DNA of 64,000 bases, taken from contig JBCNJP010000003.1 in the NCBI GenBank assembly GCA_039602395.1, forward strand, positions 65,276,278-65,340,277. The letters run 5' to 3'. Positions 10,103 to 20,515 of this stretch are shown piece by piece. Source of the DNA: Deinandra increscens subsp. villosa. Taxonomy: Eukaryota; Streptophyta; Magnoliopsida; Asterales; Asteraceae. The notes under the pieces were generated by a model. That model made no database searches, was not told where the DNA came from, and was given only the letters and a program-made list of their open reading frames with translations. Position 1 is the first letter of the stretch. Each line of letters starts with the position of its first letter. Position numbers and translations under genes: made by a program.

Positions 10103-12433
10103 CACAACTTCAAACACTTCATTAATGAAAATATTCCTGACTTGGTGTCAAGGTTTTCACACTTAATAAGTGAAATGGAAGTAGTACGGAACGTTTATCA
10201 CTAACATCCTAGTGGGAAAGCTATGTGTTGTTGCTCACCAATGACAAAGAGTTCTGAAAAATGACTGCATGAGTTGACTGGGAAATCATAGGCCAGAGAG
10301 TTACATATGACAACTGCCAAGTATGTACCAGCACAAGTTTAGAATCCTGAGTTGTATTATGGTCAGATTGCTTCAAGGCTAAATGCTAAATCCAAACATA
10401 GCACTACTCTAGCAATTGCTTTCTACTCAGGAAGAACTCGAGGAGTTTCTGACAACATAAGGGGTTCATCACATGTTGATATGTCTAGTTCTGGTTGTTC
10501 TATCGCATCAGCTATACTAGTTAGTCAGAATACTTTTTCTACTATGGCAACTAATGATTACTTAGCCTTGTTCTCATACTAGGAGACCTCATATCATGGA
10601 GTGATAGCTGGTAAAGTAAGGAATGTTGAGCTTACAGAAGAAGATTATGATCAAGTTGATGCAAATGACTTGGAGTTAATGGATATAAATTAGTCGATAG
10701 CTATGCTAGCCAGAAGGTTGAGGAAATTTCTGAACAGAACAGGAAGGTGAAATCTGAACCAAGAAGGTAAGATTGGTTTTTGACAAATAAAAAGTTAGGT
10801 GCTACAATTGTTTAAATTTGGGACAATTTTCCAGAGAATGTCCACATCCGAGGAAACAAGATGGTCAGAGATCATCACAATACAAGGGTGGTCATTCATT
10901 AGGAACAATTCTAAAGCACCACAAAAGGCTTCATCTTTGAATTCTGAGGCCTTAGTTACTCAAATTGTTGAAGGTCGTGTTTGTAGCAAAGCGTATAATG
11001 CTAATCATTCTGCTTTTGTTGACAGGTACAATCAAACTGATGAAAGCTTGTCTGATGTTTCATCTGAAACAACAAAGGATGAAATTTTTGGAGGTGAATG
11101 CAATGTCCTGATGGCAAATGTCAAAGAGGTAGATCACTTAGAGTGCAAAATCTGTGCTAAAACTCTTAAGGTGAATCTGTATAAAATGAAAGAAAAGACC
11201 AAATTGCTGGATCGAATCAAGTCTTCACGGTGGACGTTGAAATTTACAAAAAGAGAGTTGAAAATATCACAAATGAGTCACCGGGGTAACCCTTTACCCA
11301 AAAAAAAAATATCACAAATGAGCTATATGAGGAACATGAACTTATGCAAGTTAAAAATATGAGCTTAATGATAACTATGAAAAACTCATTGCATGCAAAA
11401 AGGAGTTAGACGATGCACAAACTAAGATTTTGAATCTAAACCGACAATTAGAAAATTATAGAAACTCAAAATCTTTTACTAGTTACCTTTTTCAAGATAA
11501 AATTTTGTAAAACACTTTTAAAGGGGTTTGCTACAATGATGTTCCTCCGCCTTGTGATATTACTCCTACTCCATCAAGTCCTGAATCAGATGAAGTGATC
11601 TTTGATTACTAAAAGTTTAAGGATAAGAAAAATGATAAATCGTCTAAGTCTAAGCCTAAAGAAGGTTGAAAAGGACAAAACATAATCTGTTTTTGATAAA
11701 GGTGAATCTTCAAAAGAGTTTCAAAAGAAATTAAATGTTAATGAGTCTCATGAAACCGAATAAACTTTTGATGATTATCGTCGTCTTACAAAAGATGAAA
11801 TTCAAGAAAAATTGAATAAAGCTAATTCTAGTTACTTTTCTGACCCTGATAAATGTGAGTGTCTTTGTTTTAGTTCAAGTGATAATGTGGTTTATGAATA
11901 TGAAGTTGTGAAAAGGAATTCACAATAACCACAGTAAGGTTCAAAGAAGTCTAAGAACTAACCTAAGAATGACTCAAAGAATTCAATTCCATCACATGAA
12001 GTTGTTGAATAATATGACCATGACAAGAAAAAGAAACCTTGGTTTGATACAAATGTGACATAGCGTATATATAGATTGAAGGGTTCTAACAAGTTGTATT
12101 CAGAAGAACAATTTCTGTTGAAATTTATGGATCGGAAACTGGTTTCCTAGGTGTTTACTATTGGTTATGGCCAAAGAATGTTTCAAATACTAAGGTCATA
12201 TCATATACACAACATAATGATGAGAAATTAGTTTCTGGAAATGCAAAACTTTTTGATAAATTAAAGGCTAAAGGAAAACAACCTATGTTTGAAACTGTGT
12301 GAGACTGTTCAAATGAAGCATCTTGTTCGTGTCAACCATCTGTGAATACAGATCGTAGAAGATGTTACATTTGTCATAAGAGAGGTCATATTTGTGCCAA
12401 CTATCCTTTACGGATCCAAAAGTATTCTTCTAC
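10103..12433 (+). pseudogene. gag: Copia gag C-terminal region with zinc knuckles
   Basis: Resumes with a capsid-like stretch (INENIPDLVSRFSHLISEM) and contains many stops and shifts. Near 10800 a degenerate knuckle reads CYNCLNLGQFSRECP, and near 12363 a second reads CYICHKRGHICANYP with the last Cys lost. Between them lies a Lys/Glu-rich linker (ECKICAKTLKVNLYKMKEK) of the kind that follows gag in some copia families. No protease or polymerase follows, because the next LTR block cuts in at 12434. Confidence 0.6.
11278..11308 (+). mobile_element. 31-bp LINE stub with target duplication
   Basis: tcaccggggtaaccctttac continuing into ccA(n) is the extreme 3' end of the LINE family seen at 7874, 15449 and 46861. 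It is flanked by the 14-bp repeat atatcacaaatgag (11264-11277 and 11309-11322). It inserted into the copia gag pseudogene, so the insertion is younger than the copia element. Confidence 0.9.
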
Positions 12434-12839
12434 TGCGACGCCCGCTCCCAGACTTGGCGCTGGGAGGGGTCACGTGTCGGATTTACTCATGAACACATGG
12501 CACAACAGAGATATTAAGCAGCGGAAATTTAAAACTTTTATTTATATAAGCCAAGTACTACAGTAAGTGAGATATAGTACATAACTACAACTAAATATAA
12601 TAAGGAAATCTATAACTAAGCCAGCTTTCCAATAACTCTTCCTTGATAGCTTTCCCAATTATCCCGTCTTCTAATGATCCGTGCCTTTACTTCTAAACAT
12701 CTCTGCAGAACCTAGCATAGATACTTTTAAAAGCTAGCTTACGCTGGTGAGTTCTACTATTTAGTTCAAAAACTGTTTTAGGCCTTTACCTAATTTTCAT
12801 AACACATATATATCCTAGATTAAATCCTAACACGTAATG

Positions 12840-13500
12840 AATATATTAACCGTGACCCTAGGCTTAACTTCTAGGTCACTATATTTATCTGACGACTGTA
12901 ACCGTGACTCTAGGCTTAACTTCTAGGTCACAATATCTAACCGACTCTTTTATTATGAGAAGACCTGCCACTACATTCTCTAGGGCACCCCCATTGGAGA
13001 AGAAGCGTCGTCCGTACACGGTACTCTAGGGCACCCCCATTGGAGCAGCAACGAATCCTCATTCTTACCAGCAACACTAGGCTTATCATCTGGGTTACCG
13101 ACTCTTCCTATTAGAAAATATGACACTACATTCTCTAGGGCACCCCATTGGAGAAGCAGCGCCGTCCGTACACGGTACTCTAGGGCACCCCCATTGGAGT
13201 AACAACGATTCCTCAACTTTATCTACCACTTTATACTTAACTCTATTAGGTTATTTTCTCATCTTAATGACTTCATTACCGATCATGTGTACTACTCACC
13301 CCTAGTTAAATAACCAGATGCTTTAGGTTTGTTATTAAACAGTGATAAGGCATTCATATACTGCAACAAATGGAAATCCCCCAATTTACCTAGGTGTATG
13401 TATACAGGATGTACCAGCGGCGTATCCTCCACACTTTCGATATACCGGGTAACTTATACTACTATGTATATATAGGATGTACCAGCGGCGTATCCATCAC
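12840..13500. repeat. Nested short tandem duplications in an LTR
   Basis: There are three local duplications: ccgtgaccctaggcttaac at about 12850 and again near 12901; a ~165-bp unit containing ctctagggcacccccattgg twice per unit at about 12950-13115 and 13115-13215; and gatgtaccagcggcgtatcc at about 13409 and 13472. These are degenerate tandem repeats in the U3-like part of the LTR. Confidence 0.75.
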
Positions 13501-13971
13501 ATATTAATATAAGCAAATGAATCACCTGTTTTCAGATAATCGTACATATTCACTAAACGTTTAATGACGACTCCCTTGTCACTTGACAACTTAATCTCAA
13601 GCAAGTATATACACATCACATTATAATCAATACAATTGCATAACACGTAACTTCATCATTAACACGTATATATCAAGTCACAATTATCTTGAATATATTT
13701 TCACAATTATTGTATGTATACCAGCCCGAAAATATTTAAGAACATTTAAAACATTTAATAGTGGCCTCATAGGACTCACTATATAAAATAGGGCTTGTAG
13801 AAACTCACCTGATATCTTTAATCGGTTATTCAGACAGAACCTCCGTTATGGTCCACAATTAACCTAATCGCGTATCGGATTACATTAATATGAAGTTATT
13901 ATAAATAATACCTATGTTTATTTATATCTTATTATCTTAATAATACTTTATTAGGGTTTATCTTTTAAGGT

Positions 13972-14198
13972 CAAAATGACCAAAATGCCCTTATAGGCAT
14001 AATAACCTCTTTATTGGTAATATGAAGACGCGCATTCCTATAAGTAGACTCTCACCCTGGGATCGCCCAGTGAGGTATGTCATTTCTCAGTTGGGATTTA
14101 TGTGACACCCCCGCTATGCCAGAAACCCCAGAGTACAGGCGCCTACCCTTCCGGTCCGCATGAACTTCTAAATATCCGATTAACTCGGTATCTTTCAT
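13972..14198 (-). promoter_or_regulatory. Conserved LTR block, second copy
   Basis: Same block as at 2079-2305; the minus strand carries taccgagttaatcgg, gtgcggaccgg, ggggtttctggcatagcg, cctcactgggcgatcc and aatgcgcgtcttcatatta in the same order and spacing, although the surrounding LTR sequence is different. Confidence 0.6.
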
Positions 14199-15448
14199 AC
14201 TTAACTATTTATCAAATTTGAACTCATATATACTTAATGTTTATATAAATATGTTATAAGACCAAAAATCAAGTCCCCACCGGATTATTTTATATTAATT
14301 ATCCATTTTTAGAAACCCTAATTTCACGTATTTCTCATTTTATTATCAAAACTTATTTTTATTTCAAACCACCTTAGGGTATTATTCATTATAACATTTT
14401 ATAATATGCTTTAAAATATCAAAGCTTAATTCAACACCGTTTACTCAATTTGGGCAGGAACAACGTTATGAAAACCCTAATTTTGACCCGTTAACAAAAC
14501 CTTTTCCAATTGTGAAATAAACTTAGGGCTTTCTTAAAATATATCATTTTAGGATTACCTACAAAAAATTAGACTCTAATTCCCACCCGATCACCCGATT
14601 TTATCGATTTAGCCAAAACTAAAAAAGGTTATTTTAGATCATACCCAGAAAAGCTTGACTGCAGAATTTCAGATCCTAACTCCTCTTGTGCAGCTCGAAT
14701 TTGACTGATGAAGTTTATGGGTTTTCTTAGGGTTTTTGAGAAAGAAATCAGTGAATTGGTGCATTAATCCGTCGAATTGAGGGTCCAATTTATAGTATGA
14801 GATGCGTCTAGAGGTACTAACACATGTAGGGGTGAGTAAGGGATCGAAATTGACGCGTAGGAGGGCCAAACTTGGCCTGCAAGTCCATAATCGTGGCTCG
14901 TGGCTTAAAACGAACCAGAAACATTTTCTGCGACCTGTAGTGGCTCGCGGTACGCGAGCAGGGCTTCACGGTACGCGACCCAAGTTTTGTAACAAAAGAA
15001 TAAAAAAGTGGAGGTTACAAGTTGGGCCAGGGGGTTTTCTCACTAGTGGTGAGTTTCCTCCTGATGAGGATTGAAAATGATCGGGTGGGTAGTGTAATGT
15101 CCCCGTCGGTGATCCAAATTTGCCGTTAAAAAAAGATGAATTGATGATTAAATAAATAAAGGACTACTTAAATGATTTAATAACTAAATAAATTAATAAA
15201 TATTTAAGTAAATTAAGGAATAATCAATTGAATAAACAAATAATTAAAGTGTGGAAAAATGTAACCGAACAAGGTTTCTCATTAAAATAAATAAATATGT
15301 CTAGGAAAAATTTTATAAAATTTAATCAAAGAAACGATGTTTCATTTTATGAATATTCTTTAATCTTATGAATATCAATTTATATAAAAGAATACTTATG
15401 ACTAATGAAAAATAAATTAGAAAGTGCGTTGGAGATTTGTCTAGTAGA

Positions 15449-15984
15449 CTCCCCTGGTGTGGTTTCCGTCTTGCATTCCTAAGCATGCTTTTCTTTTGTG
15501 GACTGCTGTTAATGGTAAACTTAGAACTCAAGATCGTTTGTTGAGGTGGTATTGGCGAAAGGGGTGTATGAACTTGATGTGCTGCCATCTTTGTTATGAA
15601 GACGTTGAGACCCATTACCACCTTTTTTTTGAGTGTAAATACTCTAAGTCTGTTTGGGGTATGGTTAGCAACAAGGTGCATGGTCCTGTTCCAACGTGTT
15701 GGAATTCCATCATGAAATGGGGCTCGTCTCTTACTAACCCTAAAAGTCTCTCGGCCATCATCTCCAAGCTTGTTATTGCAGCGTCGGTGTACCATATATG
15801 GAGGGAAAGAAATTTGAGACTTCACAACAATCGCGCTAGGCCTCCGGAAAAGGTTTACTCCGACGTTATTGAGGATGTTAGATATAAGCTCCTTGGTCTG
15901 AAAATTATCTCACGTAATCGTGTTGCTGCTACTCTGGCGAGGTGGGGGATATCTGGAGATATGACGTTTGATGATGGTGGCTGA
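15449..15984 (+). pseudogene. LINE ORF2 C-terminus with zf-RVT domain
   Basis: About 178 codons are open to a natural stop after DDGG. The sequence contains the zinc-binding region common at the C-terminus of plant LINE reverse transcriptases: PSCIPKHAFLLW, then CCHLCYEDVETHYHLFFEC (Cys and His pattern), then VYHIWRERN. It aligns residue by residue with the end of the LINE ORF at 47061. The reverse transcriptase and endonuclease were lost by 5' truncation during insertion. Confidence 0.9.
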
Positions 15985-16185
15985 CTTTGGTTCACCCTTT
16001 TCTTGATTCATGTCTTCTAGTTTGTAGCTAGGTGTTTTCTCGTGGTTTTTCCGTATTTTGTTGTTTCTTGGTTAACTTTGTAGGGGCCTGTCCCTATAAA
16101 GAACTAGTAGGGGTTTCTCTCTGCTACTTGTTTTTTTTGGTTGTGAATATAATACAATCTCCGGGGTAACCCTTTACCCAAAAAA
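15449..16185 (+). mobile_element. 5'-truncated L1-type LINE
   Basis: 737 bp flanked by the 15-bp duplication gatttgtctagtaga (15434-15448 and 16186-16200). It carries the C-terminus of ORF2, a 3' UTR and the tail ccggggtaaccctttaccc plus A run. It belongs to the same family as the LINE at 46861-49783. Confidence 0.93.
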
Positions 16186-16359
16186 GATTTGTCTAGTAGA
16201 TAAGTTTCTAAATAAATTTCTAAACAATTACTTAGGTTATTAAGTAATTACTAAATAAGTTTATTTAAAATATATATATCTCTTAAGTATTTACTTTTTT
16301 CATAATGTTTGTAGATTATATGGTTTAAAATAAGGAAAATAAAAAAAAATAAAGAAATC

Positions 16360-16431
16360 GGGTCTGCAAGGTCTGGAACCCGCGACCTTTCACTTGTAAT
16401 CCAAGAGGCTGACCAGTTGAGGTAGCCTGCG
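16360..16431 (-). other. tRNA-like segment in LTR
   Basis: On the minus strand the segment has a box A-like ctacctcaactggtcagc, an anticodon-arm-like cttggattacaag and a box B-like gcgggttccagacc at tRNA spacing. The acceptor ends do not pair well, so it is not called a functional tRNA gene. Two comparable segments occur in the LTR at 60888-63953. Confidence 0.5.
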
Positions 16432-17080
16432 TTTTGTTTTTAAATCCAAACGAAGTCGATAAATACAGTAAACGCCTGTCATCTTCTTCCCCGAAACATA
16501 CACCCGAAAACCCTAGAACTTAGATCATCAAATCGGACGGACAAACGTGAAGGGGACCTAAAATTAACATGGGGCTTTTACTCAGAATGAAAAACTGAGT
16601 CGAATGGTGTAAATAACTCACCTTAAGGATGACGGAAACGGAGGAGCGGGAGGACGGCCGGAGCTTCGTCGGCGGCGATGAACCAGGGTACGAACAAGGG
16701 TGATTTTTTTATTGTTTTCGACGTGATTAGATGCGTAAATGATCAAGGGGTGACGAGGAATGATTTATAGGGTCGCAACACGTCGAAAATACGTTAATTT
16801 TGAGCTTCATCAATATTAGGATGATTAAGTCGCAATAAAGATTGGTTTAAAGCTCGTATTAACGTTCTAATCATGCTTTTGGAACGTTTATGACAAAAAC
16901 AAGAGAAGAAACGAAAGTTTTTATGGGTTTGGCCGTTTTCCGAAGAAAGGAGCTCGTTGGCGGCGAGTTTGGCCGAAAAAACGGGCAAGAAATTTTTCCT
17001 TTTTTATTATTATTTTATTTTATTTTGTCCTTATTAAAGAAAACCCATTAGTCACAAACTTTAAAGATTTTATTAAAAAT

Positions 17081-17796
17081 TAGGGGTGTACAAAAAAACC
17101 GTAATCCGAAAAAAACCGTAAATCGAACCGTATCCGTAACCAAAAAAAACCAAACCGTTATACAATTTCGGTTTTCGGTTCGGTTTGTAACCGTAACCGA
17201 ATTTTTAATTCGGTTTTCGGTTCGGTTATGGATTAAATTTTTTATAAATTTCGGTTAATACGGTTAGTTCGGTTTAAACCGAAAACCAAATTTTTATTTA
17301 ATTATTATATATTTATATATATCATTTAAAACATTAACCATAATATTCTAACTTGAAACACGCCTTGTCGCCTTCGGCTAATCCTCCAGCCTCCGCCCTC
17401 CTGCCTCCATCGAGTCATCGACCATTTTCAATCCTGGAATTCTGGAAGTTCGTCCCTTCGTCCTCCATTCTTCCTCTCGAGTTTATTCCTCCAGCACTCC
17501 TATCAAATTTGGATATCTTGGTTAATATTTGATTGAATTTGGATTTGATTTGGATACACTTGGTTTAAAAAAGTGTAAAATGATATTTGGTTGAATCTGG
17601 ATACTACGGTTAATTCGGTTTTCAACCAAACCGAACCAAACCGAACCGAATTGCATATGGATCGGTTTCGGTTCGGTTTGACTTTTAATTATTTCGGTTC
17701 GGTTCGGTTTACGGATAGACTTTCAAAAAATTCAAAACCGAATTAACCAAACCGAATTAACCAAATTAACCGAAAACCGAACCGATGTACACCCCT
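17081..17796. mobile_element. 716-bp TIR MITE rich in cggttcggtt
   Basis: The ends are taggggtgtaca and gtacacccct, inverted relative to each other, flanked by the 9-bp repeat attaaaaat (17072-17080 and 17797-17805). The interior is dominated by words such as ttcggttcggtt on one side and aaccgaaccgaa on the other, so it can fold back. There is no coding sequence. The 9-bp duplication suggests mobilisation by a Mutator-like or hAT-like transposase. Confidence 0.75.
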
Positions 17797-17915
17797 ATTA
17801 AAAATACCCCTTTTGTTAGTCAATATCAAACACATAAACCGATATAAAATTTAAACCTACATCTAAAATTTATTAAACCATGCGTTTCTTATATTTCTTT
17901 TTAAAACATGTTATT

Positions 17916-17918
<3 letters not shown>

Positions 17919-17970
<52 letters not shown>

Positions 17971-18020
17971 AATTATGTTTGTAACAAATAAATTATGTTT
18001 CTTTTTAAAACATGTTATTT

Positions 18021-18067
<47 letters not shown>
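17919..18067. repeat. Two (TA)n microsatellites
   Basis: TA runs at about 17919-17966 and 18029-18067, each preceded by the same ttctttttaaaacatgttat, so the second is a local duplication of the first with its flank. Confidence 0.9.
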
Positions 18068-18068
<1 letters not shown>

Positions 18069-18283
18069 CATCAAAGTAGATAAAAAATAAATTAACATAA
18101 ACATAAAACTTAATAAAATTTACCCTTTGATTTGTTAAACCATTAAATAAAATAATTATGTTTGTAAAGTGTACATTAAATTTAAAACTTATGATTTAAC
18201 AACATTTACTACCATTGTTTAAATAAATACAAAATTTAGATTATAACATAAAACTTAATAAAATTTACCCTTTGATTGTTACA

Positions 18284-18865
18284 TTTCAATCAGTAGGTGT
18301 TCAACCTTTTTCCATTGAAAATGCATGGAAGAAAGTTGCCTTAAAAGATGTTCTTGCAGTTGCACCTCAACAAGACAATTTGAAGGAACTCTTCATGTTT
18401 ACTAAGATAGCAGGAGGAGCTCTACCTCAAAAGGTCAGGGAAATTCAAAGATTAATTGAAGAAGACTTTACTACACCTGAAATGAGGGCAATTGCTGAAG
18501 AAGAAGGTATTGAACTTGATGTTGAAACAGAGGTTGTAGGTGAAACAGAAGATGTTGGTGCAAATGTGAAAGTAGATGAAGAAAAAGAAGTTGAAAGTAA
18601 ACTGAAGGATGATGTTGAAGCTGTTGAAGATGAAGAATTTAAGAAGGTTCAAGACCCATCTATATCTAGATAAGATGTTGAAAATTAATAGAAGATGTAT
18701 ATGTTGTGGATATGGATGTGACAGATGGAAATATGACTCTGTTCTGAAGGATTTCAAAGATATTTCTCGACCAGAGATAGGTGAAGAATTTATAATCTCT
18801 AAAGACGAAGGTGAGGTGTTGATCAAAGGAGTCCCCAGAGAAAAGTTATCTCGGAGACTGCCTTA
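18284..18865 (+). pseudogene. Accessory protein of a SIRE-type copia element, first piece
   Basis: Open from 18272 to 18673: a basic/hydrophobic start (QPFSIENAWKKVALKDVL), a helical stretch and a very acidic Glu/Val-rich tail. A shifted frame continues to 18865 (EFIISKDEGEVLIKGVPREK). I do not recognise a named domain. It lies in the series of open stretches that ends just upstream of a polypurine tract at 24381, so it sits 3' of where pol would be. That is the position of the envelope-like ORF in SIRE-lineage elements. Membership is inferred from position and composition only. Confidence 0.4.
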
Positions 18866-19178
18866 GCTATTACTGAAGAACTAGGTATCTGGAAAATCAA
18901 GTTAAATCGGATGAATAGGTTATCTCTGGGCAGTTAACCTCGGTCTTAATTATCTCGGAAGAACAACAACAAGAACCTTTCTTTGTGTCATTATTCCTTC
19001 CTGGGTATATTTTCTGTGAAGCCTATCTTTGAGACTCAGCTGAAGATATTGCTACTCTCTATGCCAAAATAATCTATGGAGGCATTGATTTCTCCTGGTT
19101 AAAAACTGCACCAACTATGCTTATCTCAGCCTATTTTATAGAATGAGGCACCTTCGGTTGAACAGGATGGGTTAAGAC

Positions 19179-19748
19179 ATGTGTTTGGAAATTTGTATGT
19201 TATGGTACATATTAGCCACCTTGCAGGGATGCACTCGAGATAGCCCTATTATACCCAAGGAAAGAAACATTGTAGACATATTGGTTAGATACAAACCAAG
19301 AGAAGGGTCTGTGGTGAGAAGAGTTTTGCCTAAACACATCAGGAGAGCTGGTATAAGCTACCATGTTGATGGTCACTATCCTCCTCCTATTGAAGGCAAA
19401 GAGAAGGCACCTCAGTATGTAATAGAAGATGAAGAGATCAACAAACATTACAAACCTGATGCCAAGCATGTGAGCACACAAGAATACAAGGAAGATTGTT
19501 CAAGAACTATCTTTCTTCCTGTGCTTAATAGGTATGGCAGAGATGCTAATGGGTACACCATGTCTAAAAGAGATGAACTTAGGGAATTGAATAGGGAATT
19601 GGTTAAAAGAGCTGAAGGTGAAGCAAAACAATTCAAGAGTATCACAGAGGCAAGAAGAATACTAAGAGAAGGTGTGAAGATTCCTACCAAAGTATTTGCC
19701 AGTGACACTTCCAAGGCTGCAACAATTGTAACTAGGCCTATGGAATAA
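19179..19748 (+). pseudogene. Accessory protein of a SIRE-type element, second piece
   Basis: About 189 codons are open. The middle part (RNIVDILVRYKPREGSVVRR, then HVDGHYPPPIEGKEK) and a charged helical C-terminal half (RDELRELNRELVKRAEGEAK) suggest a structured region followed by a coiled coil. Sequence between 18866 and 19178 is stop-rich but similar in style and includes ttatctcgg words. No catalytic motif is visible. It may be part of one long decayed ORF with the pieces before and after it. Confidence 0.4.
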
Positions 19749-19793
19749 CTATCTGATGGTCAGGAAATAACCCTTTCCTTTATTGATATTGAC

Positions 19794-20515
19794 ATGATTA
19801 ACAAAGGTCCTGCAGACCAAATGGCTGAACAAGTTGAACAAGAAAAACTTGATAGAGACTTGGCAATTGCTATGAAGCTACAACATGACATTGAAAGGTA
19901 CAAAGATGATAATGTTATTGCTGGCATAATTGTAGAAGCTAAGAGGAGATCCGAAGAAGAAAAGATGATGAAGCTAGATCAAGCTTGTATAAAAAGTCAA
20001 GCAAAACTGACAAAGGAATCTGATAAACTAAAAGAAAAAGAACAAGAAAAGATCAGTTTATCTGAGTTAACAGCAAATGCAGAGCTGCTTCTACAATGGA
20101 GATTTGCCATCATTACTAGGGGTTGGGCAAGCCCAGATGAAATCAATCTTTCTTCTGTCAAGGAACTATGTGATATGATGACCTTGGTCGTATAAGAAGA
20201 ACATGATCTCAGGCTGATAAAGAAGATAGAAGAAGATAACCAACAAGAAGAAACAATGAGAGAAGAAGTCACTGAGGAAATTTTGAAGTCTCCTATGACT
20301 AAGGATGAAGAGACAAGGGCTCTCAAGAGATACTTCATTGATATCTTACGTGAGTACAAAAGAAGCATCAACCCTTCTTCTCTAACCACTTTGAGAAATA
20401 GGTAATCAGAAAATAGAAAGGATCGGTCAAGGATATCCGAGAAAATTGGAACTCCAAGGCCTCTTGGAGCTTTTTCAGGTACACAAACTCTTCCTCCTAA
20501 ACCTCAAAGTTTAAT
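19794..20515 (+). pseudogene. Accessory protein, coiled-coil piece, split by solo LTR
   Basis: Open to a TAA at 20193-20195, then readable in the same frame to 20404 and beyond. It is Lys/Glu-rich with heptad-like spacing (EQVEQEKLDRDLAIAMKLQH, then LTKESDKLKEKEQEK), consistent with a coiled coil. It ends in PPKPQSLI at 20516, where a solo LTR interrupts it. The continuation DSILGNIPSN is in the same register at 23387 once the LTR and one target copy are removed. Coiled-coil and proline-rich regions are described for SIRE envelope-like proteins; the link here is inference. Confidence 0.45.

Larger units (their letters stand above)
12434..15092 (-). mobile_element. Gypsy-type LTR sequence, minus orientation, unpaired
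   Basis: The block starts tgcgacgccc where copia gag ends, contains the conserved LTR block (13972-14198) in minus orientation and shows several internal tandem duplications. CpG-rich words (cggtacgcgagc, cggtacgcgacc) lie near 14940-14990. No primer site, polypurine tract or polymerase sequence adjoins it. It is best read as a solo or truncated LTR related in layout to elements A, B and C. The right boundary at about 15092 is set by the next LTR-like start and is uncertain. Confidence 0.55.
15093..18283. mobile_element. LTR-like composite, AT-rich
   Basis: The block begins tgtaatgtcc and may end gattgttaca at 18283, but no target duplication supports these ends. It contains a LINE fragment, a tRNA-like segment, a MITE and two TA runs. 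Outside those it is AT-rich, non-coding and has the texture of a long gypsy LTR. Orientation is probably minus, judging by the tRNA-like segment, as in the LTR at 60888. No polymerase sequence is present. Confidence 0.4.

Noticed and set aside
15093..18283. Solo LTR bounded by tgtaat and gttaca
   Set aside because: The TG..CA ends are plausible, but flanking bases (ggtag and tttca) do not match, so it is listed only as an LTR-like composite at low confidence.
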